Assembly (NCBI RefSeq): GCF_001949145.1
Contig: NW_019091438.1
Coordinates: 44,885 to 108,884, forward strand
Source: Acanthaster planci
Lineage: Eukaryota; Echinodermata; Asteroidea; Valvatida; Acanthasteridae
DNA: 64,000 bases
Direction of reading: 5' to 3'
The notes under the pieces were generated by a model, which worked only from the letters and a program-made list of their open reading frames with translations, had not been told where the DNA came from and made no database searches. Position 1 is the stretch's first letter. The number at the start of each line of letters is the position of its first letter. Of the stretch, positions 24,505 through 35,935 are shown one piece after another. The translations under genes were made by a program, and so were the position numbers.

Positions 24505-25545
24505 GAAAGGCAACTCAAGAGGTTACCCAGGAGTTGGTGGAAGCAAGTGACAAAAAGTTTATTGGACAGTATACATTTTTATAGCCGACACTTTTTCAAC
24601 TTTTTTGTTTTTCCTGTTGATGGTTTTTCATAAACTCCAATTTTTGCCATATGCTCATGTAGAATTGGAAGCTGTGACAGACCTCATTTCCATTGATTGA
24701 TAGTGTGTGCCAAGTCCCCTTTAAGATAAGCCAAAATTTGAAGTGTACAATGCCAAAATATTTGTAAATTTTTAATTGGAAAAAACACCAAATTTTTTCA
24801 TTCATTGTCATTTTGGGCTTTTTTTTAAATGGCTGAAAAACGCAATTGATTTGGATTAGTTTTTTCATCATCAACTCTAGAACGAAAAGTTGTACTTCAA
24901 AAATTCTTTCTGTTCTGTGTTAATTTCATTAAGATGCTTCACAAAAGCTGCAATTTCATCATGTTACAGAAACTTCAAAATTTTAGTGACATGCCTAATA
25001 GCCTAGGTTAAATTCTACAAAATACACCTAAACCCTGATGTTCGATATAAGTAAAAGTTTATTATGAAGGTCTTTAGGGGTAAATAGCGCAAACCGAGGT
25101 TTCCTCAGGTACAACTACCTGACCCTGGGAAAGCATTTTTCAAAGCCCCATAGGCTAGCGTTACGACACCATGTAAACAGTGTTGGCTCTAAGTTACACG
25201 GAATAGTGACTTAGAGTTCTCGAAGTAGTCATCATGGTCATGTAATGATGTACCATGTGAACTTATTTATCTCTCTTAAAGCCATATCTCCCTGTGGGAA
25301 CTTATTTCACCCCAACAGTTCTGCATAAAATTTGGCTTGCAGTACTCAGTACTACCAAATACTAAGCAGTAGTCCGAGCCTGAAGGACCTAGCACTACAA
25401 ATTACTACTTCTGGCTAGGTTACTTCCATTGTTACTTGTAAGTTGTACAGAGAATAATAAAGCCATGCATTCATAGTGCCACATTACTGTATGGTAGATT
25501 GTCTTATCTATTGTATTTAATGGCTTCAGAGAACAATCAGGTCAT
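24505..25545. other. AT-rich region before assembly gap 1
   Basis: No recognised gene. It may be the 3' part of the small gene that starts at 24168. AATAAA is present at 25456-25461. The left arm of an inverted pair lies at 25259-25306; its right arm is beyond the gap. Confidence 0.4.
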
Positions 25546-26578
25546 NNNNNNNNNNNNNNNNNNNNNNNNNNNNNNNNNNNNNNNNNNNNNNNNNNNNNNN
25601 NNNNNNNNNNNNNNNNNNNNNNNNNNNNNNNNNNNNNNNNNNNNNNNNNNNNNNNNNNNNNNNNNNNNNNNNNNNNNNNNNNNNNNNNNNNNNNNNNNNN
25701 NNNNNNNNNNNNNNNNNNNNNNNNNNNNNNNNNNNNNNNNNNNNNNNNNNNNNNNNNNNNNNNNNNNNNNNNNNNNNNNNNNNNNNNNNNNNNNNNNNNN
25801 NNNNNNNNNNNNNNNNNNNNNNNNNNNNNNNNNNNNNNNNNNNNNNNNNNNNNNNNNNNNNNNNNNNNNNNNNNNNNNNNNNNNNNNNNNNNNNNNNNNN
25901 NNNNNNNNNNNNNNNNNNNNNNNNNNNNNNNNNNNNNNNNNNNNNNNNNNNNNNNNNNNNNNNNNNNNNNNNNNNNNNNNNNNNNNNNNNNNNNNNNNNN
26001 NNNNNNNNNNNNNNNNNNNNNNNNNNNNNNNNNNNNNNNNNNNNNNNNNNNNNNNNNNNNNNNNNNNNNNNNNNNNNNNNNNNNNNNNNNNNNNNNNNNN
26101 NNNNNNNNNNNNNNNNNNNNNNNNNNNNNNNNNNNNNNNNNNNNNNNNNNNNNNNNNNNNNNNNNNNNNNNNNNNNNNNNNNNNNNNNNNNNNNNNNNNN
26201 NNNNNNNNNNNNNNNNNNNNNNNNNNNNNNNNNNNNNNNNNNNNNNNNNNNNNNNNNNNNNNNNNNNNNNNNNNNNNNNNNNNNNNNNNNNNNNNNNNNN
26301 NNNNNNNNNNNNNNNNNNNNNNNNNNNNNNNNNNNNNNNNNNNNNNNNNNNNNNNNNNNNNNNNNNNNNNNNNNNNNNNNNNNNNNNNNNNNNNNNNNNN
26401 NNNNNNNNNNNNNNNNNNNNNNNNNNNNNNNGTTAAGTAGGCCTAGGGCATGTTGTAGGGCCTACGAATTTTCGGGCGTCTCCCGCCCCCCGTCAGGTGC
26501 GAATGCCAGAATGTGTTGTTGTTCTTACTTAAGTAAGTTCCCACAGGGAGATATGGCTTTGAGAGAGATAAATAAGTT
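25259..26578. mobile_element. Probable inverted-repeat element interrupted by assembly gap
   Basis: About 48 bp at 25259-25306 (gaacttatttatctctc...gtgggaacttatt) recurs as a near-perfect reverse complement at 26531-26578, with about three mismatches. The arms enclose the 886 bp gap plus about 340 bp of known sequence. This layout fits a transposon with long terminal inverted repeats, or a large foldback whose interior failed to assemble. No transposase sequence is readable. Confidence 0.6.
25546..26431. other. Assembly gap 1 (886 N)
   Basis: A run of undetermined bases. Any open frame spanning it is an artefact. The inverted repeats on both sides suggest that the gap was caused by repetitive sequence. 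Confidence 0.99.
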
Positions 26579-26623
26579 GTTAGGAGAATCCCTGTACAAG
26601 GTCAGGAACATCATAAAGTATAT

Positions 26624-27075
26624 CGGGTGTCGGTCACTTCGCCCCATTTCCACTTCACCCCTTACCACTTCGCCCCATTTCCACTTCCTCCCATTCCACT
26701 TCGCCGTTTGAAGAGGATGAGAAATACATGTAACCTCAATGCTAGTCCAACCATATGCATTAATTCACCATAATGGACAACGCAGGTGACATTAATTTAA
26801 TACCGTAGAGTTTTCTATAAAAAACTACATGTCATTTCATGTCGTTTGTGGAACTCCTCCACCATTTTTTGAAGAGGCTTATTACACACTCAAAACAGAC
26901 GGCAAAGTCATGAAAGTGGAAATGCGGCGAAGTGGGGAAGGGGCAAAGTGTAGATGGGGTGAAGTGGGAATGGGGCGAAGTGGAAATGAGGGGCGATATG
27001 GGGATGGGGCGAAGTGGTTGGGCATGTTAGGGATGATGTGGAAATGGGGTGAAGTGACTGTAAACCGGTGTATCG
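26624..27075. repeat. Foldback minisatellite (cacttcgccccatttc unit)
   Basis: Positions 26634-26705 carry about five copies of a 15-16 bp unit, cacttcgccccatttc. Positions 26917-27056 carry about eight copies of its reverse complement (gaaatggggcgaagtg), with variants. The outermost bases (tcgggtgtcggtcacttc and the inverse of gaagtgactgtaaaccgg) are also inverted copies. The two arrays therefore form one foldback structure around about 210 bp of unique sequence. Confidence 0.8.
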
Positions 27076-27087
27076 ATGTAGGCCCTA

Positions 27088-27165
27088 CCATGGAGGAATA
27101 TGTGTTTTATTCCTCCATGGCTCTACCATCTGACCATGGAGGTAGAATGTGATTCTACCTCCATG
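27088..27165. repeat. Two adjacent perfect hairpins
   Basis: Hairpin 1 has 13 bp arms ccatggaggaata / tattcctccatgg at 27088-27120 with a 7-base loop. Hairpin 2 has 14 bp arms catggaggtagaat / attctacctccatg at 27135-27165 with a 3-base loop. The arms of the two hairpins are related (catggagg core), so one probably arose from the other. Confidence 0.85.
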
Positions 27166-28231
27166 ATCTGACCATATGTTCTGTGTCAGTGTGTGCAAAT
27201 TTCGCATGGCTGGAGAATAAAGCTGCTGGTGCGGTTCCCTTTTTCACAAAAAAATGCCCTGAACAAACACACTAGCATGACCAGCGGGCCAATTCAAGGC
27301 ACCTGACTAAAAAGAGTTCAGCTTCACGCAGGGCTAGATCATGTCGATGTTCGAGTAGGCTTAAAACAAAAATGTTAGCATTCGAACTATCCGTTAAAAG
27401 ATGGCATATCATTAAGGAGTATATAATGATAACTTCGGGGTCAAGATTATCATGCCTGAAGAACAAAAACCGTAGCTAGTTTGGAACCTACTTACTTTAA
27501 GTCTTTTCTAGACACGAAACGGAGTGCTCGCTTTCCTCGCAATGCGTGAATTACCGAAAGGCAGAGGTCATGCTGTCAGGTCAACACCGGGTTTCACAAA
27601 AGCTTTTCACGGGGCTTAAAGGAACACACCGTACCAAACTTTGTTCCATAAATTATAGACTTCCTCTAAGTGCGGCTTTTGTTCAGCCTTCGGTTTGGTG
27701 AGCAATGCTCCGCCGCATCGCGCACAGCCCAAGGTTATGAGGTTTGAGTACCAAAGTGAATACGTCACGCGCACAATTATGTGTGCAAAAGGCATTAGCG
27801 CGAGAATCAGCGCGTGAACAAAGATACGTGCGTACTCGTTGGCACTGTACTCTCTAGTTAAAAATGACGTCACACTTACGCGCGTGACGTATTACTTTGG
27901 CGTACCACAATTTTCTCATACGCGTAATGTAGTGTAGTTGCAGCCCGTGCGCTTCTTTTTGTTTTCTTCCTCGAAAACGAACATCAGCGTACATGTACAT
28001 TTCACCATGGAGGAAGGAATTAGACTATTTCATTTTAAACTACAAATTCTGATTTAGCCATAAATCCCATTCCCCAGTGTCGTAACGTGCGAGGGAGGGG
28101 TTTGAGCAACATGAGCTACCGCGGGGGAATTTAGTCTTCCTCGGTTTTACGTTTCATAAAGCTTTGCTGCAGCTTCCATGCAACAATTTCACCGAAGTTG
28201 CTCTATGGTTTCGCAAAGCCTAAGCTTCCAG

Positions 28232-28416
28232 CAAGAAATAAGACAAAGGGGCACCCCTCCACATGCCCAATCTAAACTCTAAACTATTTTCACCTAACAT
28301 ATCCCCGATTAGACGTCTGAAAAGAATTCCTGAGATTCCAGTGAAACGATGACGTGACCAATTCCTCCATACCAACACCAAGCACCGGGAGGGGGGTCTC
28401 TCCGTCTCATATTTTG
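28232..28416. mobile_element. MITE-like element family M1, copy 3
   Basis: Ends are caagaaataagacaaagggg and the inverse of ctccgtctcatattttg. The body shares cacctaacatatccccgatt and tctgaaaagaattcctgag with the other two copies. At 185 bp it is slightly longer than they are because of internal insertions. Confidence 0.75.
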
Positions 28417-29369
28417 TTTAATTATGTTCCTTTATACTGCAGCAGTTAGTCGTTAAAGCAGACTTTTTGTGGCCTTTATCTTTATGGTTGCGCTCGATTA
28501 AGCTTATCCGCCCAAAGCTGAAGTGCACCCCCAATCGACGAAAAGGAAGACAGGTGGTTACAAACAGATTCTTGCACGCGTTCCGTGAGTACGTGAATAC
28601 ACCAGTGTTACACCAAGGGAAGCCTCGAAATGCAGTGTACTCGCTATGGCATTCTGGGAAAAAGGTCAAGTCCCCGCCACGTTCTAGCATGTACGTCCGT
28701 CCATGCACGAACAGTCCATCCATGACGTCATTACATTCGGGCAGCCTCCAGAGACCCGCTCGCCAGCCGGGGTAGTAGTGGCTGACACCAGGGCAGGCAC
28801 GAGAATCACGTGATGGCTAAACGAACGCTCTCGGTAAGTTTGACTTACACCTGTAAGCTAATCGAACGCACCCATACATATCACATGCTGGAGTAATTTA
28901 GCGCTCCGTGTCAAACGCGCATATTTTACAGTACATGTACATGTACTTGCGCGCCTATGCGGTGAGTACCAAAAAAACACGCCCTCTTTTGTTCCGCTCG
29001 GAGTGGATAGCGCGAGAATCAGCACGTGAATCAAGACGCGCGTACTCCATTCGTTTGCACCACACTTCCCGGTCCAAATTACGTCAAGCTCCCATGGCGC
29101 GGCTCAGTCAGATGAAAAGGTCCTCCGAGAAAAGATTTCAAAACTGGTAGCAACTGTAGTGGGCTAAGCGTAAATACGCAGCAAACAATACATGTATAGT
29201 CAGATGTTGCATAGGCCTACACATAACATGGGACTTTTTGTCTTATTCGTGTACCCAGCGGCTGAAATTGTACTGCAGCCTGTGCTACTAGTATAAGTCA
29301 TTCTGCATGGGTTTCTCGATATCGTACTCATTTTCCTTTCCTGAAAAGTCACAAAACGGACAAAACAGA

Positions 29370-29625
29370 CAGGGGCGGATCCAGAAGTTTCCAAAGGGGG
29401 GTGGGGGTGAGCGTGATCCCAGATTTTCCAAAAGGAAGAGGGGGGTTGTGAACTAACGGTAATGGTAAAACGTCCTTACGTCATCGGGGTCCAGAGCCAT
29501 TTTGGATTCTAGGCGCTCTGTTGTGCAATCTCAGGCAGTATGACACCTCCTTATATCTTCTCCTTCCCTCTTTTTCTTTGGTGAAAAAAGGGGGCGTGCG
29601 CCCCATCCCCATGGATCCGCCCCTG
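29370..29625. mobile_element. Element with ggggcggatcc terminal inverted repeats
   Basis: The left end caggggcggatcca and the right end tggatccgcccctg are inverted copies of about 14 bp, 256 bp apart. G-rich and C-rich tracts lie just inside each end. No coding potential was seen. Such gggcggatcc-ended short elements are common in animal genomes, but I cannot name the family. Confidence 0.65.
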
Positions 29626-32600
29626 ATAGCACAGCCCGAAAGGGGGAAAAACATCCAGGAAAGATTACTGGGACCATTATGAAAAGCAGGCTATTGGCGG
29701 TCTCCAACCACTTGTCATTCACCTGCCACAATAACACTGGAACATCAACAGTGAACAACGACCCGTCGAATGGATATGTAAGCTCCAAGCAATACATGTA
29801 GCATTGAAGCAACGACATGACAATTTATTTTTCCTTATATGTGTAACCCCACCTCCATTCCTTCGAAATATCAGTGGCGATATCGTAAAAACGTGTAAAA
29901 ACGCTTCTTCACACAATAATTCACGCTACTCAGCAAATGACTCCAATTAATGGGAGTGTTTTTTTTCATTTAAAAATCTTTCCATGAAGAAAAAATACAA
30001 GACAAATCAACACATATGGCGTTGAACAATCAAGTCTGAATTTTGTAAGTTCACATCATTGTCAGACCATCATATTATTCGTCGTCACTGATGCTTCATA
30101 ATGTCATACAGAGTCAAATTTATAACGAAAGGCCGCAAAACTGAAAGTTAATAGATATCACTTCTTTAATACATGAAATTCCATTTGGGAGCATCCGTAT
30201 TCTCAGAATACGAATTCTACTATGGGTTAATTATATGTGCAGGTATATTTCTCTTTGCTTTTCATAGACTGTTGCATTAGTCTATATCACATACATGTAC
30301 ATGTATCTACTACCGAAAATGTGCCACTTGGGAGACATTCCAATAGGAACGTGCACAAATGTTTTCAAACTTTAGCGTCCCATAATTCAATGTTCCCGAA
30401 ACCGATCTTAACCAAACTTTGCGTGTTTTCTTTTCAGACCCTAATCTATCATCTCTCAAAATGTGGACGTAAAAATTTCCTCCTTTTGGTAGTTAGAGCA
30501 TTAGGGAGACACTGAAATGTCTTCCTAATGTTGAAAGATGTACCAAGATTTTCTCCCGAGTGACCTATTTGGAAATATAGTACTTCTTGAACTACAAATA
30601 ATATAACCTGCAAGTCTTGTCAGTACGGCCGAGTTTATGTCTTAAACTGATCACATCATACAATAAAAATAAAAACATTTCAAAACAGGGTAAGGCTGTG
30701 ATATATAGGTCTAATAGGAATTTCTGTCAGTATAACAGGTGGTTAAATTCACGAGATAAATTGCTTCCACGCATGGATGAGTTGCTCATATCTTTTAATT
30801 AGTGAAAAAAAATCTTGTATGGTTGCGGAAATTAGACTTGAGGACTTCAAGTATCAGAAATAGAAATATATTCTGAAAAATTCCTTGCCCACCATATACA
30901 AAAATATGGAATCAAAGACGTGTCTGCACTGGTCTCAATACCTCATAGTCTGGTTGAATAAATAATAAATGTACATATCATTTGATTTGGATAACTTTAT
31001 ATATTTACACAATACAAGAGCACTGAGACTACAAAAAATGTACACGTAACCATTCGAATATCAGAGCGAAGTACAAAAAACCATCCATTTCCAACAGTGC
31101 TCCTACAAAACAAAATGAAAGAAGTTTTGAAAAACGCTTGTTTCCCACCGATTTAAAAAAAATGTGGCACATGTGCATGTAGAGTGGTATACACCGAAGG
31201 CATGGACAATTTCGGACTGCAAGGTAGGGCTACGCCCCTTCGTCAACTGCCAACTCAACGAGTAGGCCTTTGAAACGGAAAACCACAATGTGCACGTACT
31301 GCAAAATGTCACATTGCGTCAATGTGCACGTGCACTCTCCCAAGATCGTCCACTATAAAACAAGGTGACAACGAATCATCACACCAAAACAATGGACATC
31401 AATCAGGAATCAAAATGTGACATTGCAATTTTCACATTTGTTTTTCATTGTCATTTTGAAACAGTGCATTTCATGTATATGTACCTATCGCAACTACTGA
31501 GCCGTTATATTGACTGTTTTATCATTGTTATCATAATCTTTAACTTGTAATCTTATTGACGACTGGTCACACCTCAAGCCGTACACAAGTCTCACCCGTT
31601 ATTGATAGGTTTGGAGCTCACAGCCAGCCACAACCCATTGCTTTCATAGCCTGAAATATCGCATATTTCTCGGCCTCAGCTATGATTAAAATTTAATACT
31701 CAAATTATCATTGTGTGCTCTTATTGAAAAGAAAAAAGAAGTTTCAACGGTATCTCCAGACAGTAATCAAATATTGTGAGGTTCGATAATTTTATGCAGG
31801 TTCACTCTGACCATGCCCTGACATATCGCTATATAAGGTCTACAACGGGAAGTGTGAGACTAAATATACTTGCTAAATGAATAATGTGTGGTGTCTAGCA
31901 AGCACTGATATTAAAACCATCATCATGCAACGACGCTCGGTCAATTAGCACAATGGTTCATCGTTATATACATCTCATTATCTACGAGACTGGTACACAA
32001 TCCGATTATCGCTTGCTGGCTCCAAAAACATTTAGGTAAGAGAAACAGTTACAATAAAGAAGGTGGTAGAATTGCTCCTCGGAATCCGCTACCGCGTCAT
32101 TCATCTGGCATGCTTATACAGAACCAATAAAAGCGATTCGATTACGGCTTTTAAATGCATGAAATGTATAGCCGGTAGGGGGCCTACACAGGCCTGACAT
32201 CCGATGGCATGAGACTTGAGCCAAGGGCTGCATTTCTCAACGATGACGGTCCGCTGTAATTGTGGTTGTATGCACAGATCCGTCACATGTGCACGCCAAC
32301 CCGTGGGATAAATGATCTCTCCTTACATCTGGGTCCAATGTTGGAAAGTGAGTGCAACCATGCAGTACGCTTTGGACTGCACTGCATTTCTGAAGAAACA
32401 AGAAGTGCATGAGGAGCTTCCGGAAAGGCTCTTTCTACCACCCAATTGCCGCATTTGGAAAGTCACCCGCCTGCGTTTTATATATGTTTGAGCGATAAAG
32501 TGAAACATTCCACGAAGCACAGTTTTTAATGTGAGATAAGCACCAATTAAGCACCTTGAAATGTATAGGCCTTGATGACGGGCTCCAATGATGAAGCACA

Positions 32601-34870
32601 AAAGGCAAAGACCTTACAGCAAAGGTCAACAACCTGTTTTCTTTGTGCGAGAATTCAACGTCATTACGATAAAATAAAAACTTCAAAAGAACACTTGTCC
32701 GTCCTAAGCCATGCGCCTTACATTCCCAGGCACTAAGGTTAAGTAACTACATTATCTTTCACGTGACGACGGCCCGTTGAACTGCCGTTTTTTGCACATT
32801 GTGAAATACCGCCGGCGATGGCTGAAGTCCGCAAATCCAGACCGTCTGATATTGTCCCGTTATCTGCTGATAAATACATAAGGTCACCACATCGAAGCCT
32901 CAAACATCCAAATAGAAGCGTGTTAAATGGCAACTAGGCTAGGGTCGCCCGATTCAAGGACCCTCCAATGTTCCGATAAATCACAGAATGAACACCCGGG
33001 CCCTTGCCAAAGACCTTTTCGACATTTATCACTCTATCTGGACCACTGTTCAACAAACTATGCATATCAGTTTTTCTATTGACAAAACTCCCGAAATGAC
33101 AAAGCAGAAAGGGTTACAAGTTACCACTTGCCTTTTCAGAGTACATGTAGAACACCAAACGGTGACTTTTGGTCAAAGTTGAGACTCTTTGAGTTAATAA
33201 TTGTACGGGATGTATAGTACCTAAACAATATAGCAATCACCCTCACTGACAGAGGCAGTGAACAGTGGCTTTTGTCCATTGTCATAACAGTCTTTGATAG
33301 CACGGCAGAACACAAGAAATACACGTATGTACAAAAGTCTTCCTACAGGACTTCTGTTTTGAAAGAAAAAAAAGCAAGTTATTTCACGCCACTATTCGAC
33401 CACTGCATCATCCCACACGTCTCAAATTTGGGGTTGAGACGTGGTCCACGAATGGCTGAATCAGTGCAGCCAAAAGAACAGTTTGAAAATCTGCCAGGGA
33501 AAAAAAATCATAATTGAACCCTCTACCCCACCGTTAACTGTTAATTTCCCCAGGAAATTGAGCAAGAAAAATAAAAAGTTGTCTGCTCCCCTCCCCCAAA
33601 AAATCCTACCCACGCCCGTGTACATGTATCATGTAGATAGAACTGTACAGTCCCGGCCAACCTGTCATTGGTTACTGATAATTGAAATGACTGCTCAAAC
33701 ATCACCAAGTGAATGAATAGCGTCAGAATTGATGTGCGTGCCAACAGTTCAGCGTACGTCAGCAGGGTGCAAGTCGCAACGAGTCATAAAGTGCTATTTA
33801 ATATTTAAAAATATAGCTGTTTGATGATTAACTCAACGGGGTACAAAATTCAGCTGATTTTTTTAACCGCCAATTGAAAATTGATAATTCTGAGGAGCCT
33901 TTAACCACAGGTCCACGCTCAAACAAAGCACTGGTTGTACATTACCGTTGGTATATATTTACTAAAAAAACCCAGAAAGAACTGACTATTTTTTTAAAAA
34001 GTCACATATAAGTAATTATTCAAATATCGCATTCATAAATGAAGTAAATTAATTTGAGACTGAGTAGCTTCTTACAGAGAAGTGAGTATATAAACCAAAC
34101 ATTTTCAGGGTGTAAGATCACTCTTTCCATTAGAAAAATAACCTGTGTTAAAACTGGTCTAATTAAAACTCAGCTGCGATAAATGCAAGACTATTTTGAA
34201 TGAACACCTGTTAAACTATTGAGAAGCCAGATGATATAGAAAAAATAAAAATGAAACATTTTAGTCTCCTTACACTTATTTGTCAAACCTCACTAATCAA
34301 CTAGTGTCCATGGTAATTTCCTAACCAGGACATTAATTAGCTTCAAAATTTAGTCTCTTTTACAACCTGAGAAAATTTGCACGTGGTAAACATTTTACGA
34401 GTAAAGAAGGGAACAGTTATGAAAACATTACGGTAAGAGTTCCACATACCGACATTGCTTATTTTCCCCTCAGGGGTATAGTAGCCACCACACAGGAAGA
34501 AAATGTCTTAAAAAGTCAAATTTTGCAGGGGCAATATCGAATACATGTTTAGAAAATACTTCCAATTTTTCAGACCAGTGTCGAAGGTTTTGTGCACAAG
34601 GTGTCAAGTGATGTCTGAGTATGGAATCCAAAACACGCTGCTAATATTATCGCAGGCTTTTTGTTATACTTTTATCCATTTCAAAATTATATCACCATTT
34701 TTTTTACATTCAGTTGCAGATCTAAACGCTCTGAAGATGTTAGCCGATGAGAAAGTCTTAACGATTAGTGATACCTTTGACCTGTGTAGCTTTATCCAAC
34801 CGAAAGTATACGTAAACAGAAGAGACGCACCCTCGCCTTTCGAGACAAGGGTCGACCCAGGCAGGCGATT

Positions 34871-35797
34871 CTAATCCATCTTGTAAGCATTTACCCCGTT
34901 GGCGTGGACTCCATTGATGTGCTTGGAATCGGCGTGTGTGCCATTTGACTGGGGGACTCCGTTGCTGTCTTTCTCGACGGCAGGTTTGGGGGATGGCTTC
35001 ACCACCGGGGAACGGACAAAGTAGGCCTGGTAGAAATAGTGGGCGAAGAGGAAGAAGTAGCTGGTGTACATCAGAAGGGCAACGTGTAAGTTGCGATCCG
35101 TGGTAGAGCAGAACTCCCCATTGGTGCGGTAGTAATAAGCCAGGGCGTTGACTACGACCCCTACAATCATCTGCGACATCTGCAGTAGGGTGATGCTCAC
35201 GTTGATGACACGGGGTATGCGGACCAGACGAGAGGCCCGCAGTGCGTAGTAGGTGTACATGATGGCGTGGACGGTGCAGTTGACGATGATGAAGTACCTG
35301 CCCGGGGCCACAAGCAGCGGATAGGTGTACCATGTGTAGACCATGACAGTGATGTGGTGGTACCAGTGCAGGAAGATGAGCTTCTGCTTCCGGAGCACGA
35401 TGAAGAGCGTGTCCCCGAGCTCCGGCAGCTTGGACAGGACGAAGAGGAGCGACCAGAAGCCGTTGACGCCGGAGTAGCCGATGTCGGCCTCGCACATGGT
35501 GGCCTTCCAGCCGTGCAGGTTCTTGTAGAGGAAGAGCTCCTGCCAGAGCCGGAAGGCGCAGAGGTTGCTGAAGATGGCCAGGCCCAGGGACCACAGCACC
35601 AGAGGGCGGCGCAGGTCCAGCTTGGGGCGGTCCCTCATGAACCACTGCAGGCCGAAAATGACCAGCACGTATATAACGCTGGCGTAGATGGAGTCCACCC
35701 AGTGGGTCTCCATGGTCTTGATCCACGGCCGATGGTCAAAGTCCTCCTCGAAAGAGAAGATGGCCTGCTGGAAGACGGGATCGATGTGGTCCAGCAT
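34871..35797 (-). CDS. Very-long-chain fatty acid elongase, ELOVL3/6 type, intronless
   Basis: This is a multi-pass ER membrane 3-ketoacyl-CoA synthase of the ELO family, the condensing step of fatty-acid elongation. The conserved order is present: RRPLVLWSLGL, KLPELGDT (residues 123-130), the catalytic HWYHH box (144-148), VHAIMYTYYALRA, then TLLQMSQM. The HWYHH spacing and the AIMYTYYALRA segment fit ELOVL6/ELOVL3, which elongate saturated and monounsaturated C12-C16 chains, rather than ELOVL2/4/5. I chose MLDHID at 35797 because it gives 308 residues and a normal ELOVL N terminus. The frame is open to an ATG at 35935 (354 residues). The last 40 residues form an Asn/Gly/His-rich tail ending AYKMD, unusual for the family. 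The sequence is clearly GC-richer than its surroundings. The lack of introns suggests a retrocopy origin, but the frame is intact. Confidence 0.92.
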   Translation of the reverse strand: MLDHIDPVFQQAIFSFEEDFDHRPWIKTMETHWVDSIYASVIYVLVIFGLQWFMRDRPKLDLRRPLVLWSLGLAIFSNLCAFRLWQELFLYKNLHGWKATMCEADIGYSGVNGFWSLLFVLSKLPELGDTLFIVLRKQKLIFLHWYHHITVMVYTWYTYPLLVAPGRYFIIVNCTVHAIMYTYYALRASRLVRIPRVINVSITLLQMSQMIVGVVVNALAYYYRTNGEFCSTTDRNLHVALLMYTSYFFLFAHYFYQAYFVRSPVVKPSPKPAVEKDSNGVPQSNGTHADSKHINGVHANGVNAYKMD

Positions 35798-35935
35798 GTT
35801 GATGGCGGTGAGCAACAATCTACTCTCCCCAAAATGACGAGCGATCGCCCAAGGAACCCCACACGTGTTAAGCAGTACGATCCGGCACGGCGTGCACACT
35901 GGAAGCGAATTGATCGGATGATCTGAGTTACCCAC

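Larger units (their letters stand above)
27166..34870. other. Long repeat-bearing intergenic region
   Basis: No gene was recognised in about 7.7 kb on either strand. It holds MITE M1 copy 3 (28232-28416), two related CpG-rich stretches (27740-27900 and 28950-29100, sharing agcgcgagaatcagc and gcgtactc), and a ggggcggatcc foldback element (29370-29625). From about 29700 to 34870 it is AT-rich unique-looking sequence. Open frames here are short, lack splice support and carry no familiar motif. Confidence 0.5.

Noticed and set aside
25499-26440. Long open frame spanning 25499-26440
   Set aside because: Almost all of it is undetermined N bases; the openness is an artefact of the gap.
27088-27165. 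miRNA precursor
   Set aside because: Stems of 13-14 bp are too short for Drosha/Dicer substrates and the loops are tiny.
35267-35926. 219-codon plus-strand frame and a 322-codon minus frame (34758-35726) over the elongase
   Set aside because: Both are shadows of the GC-rich elongase gene. Their translations are low-complexity and unlike any domain, while the third frame has HWYHH and the full ELO signature.
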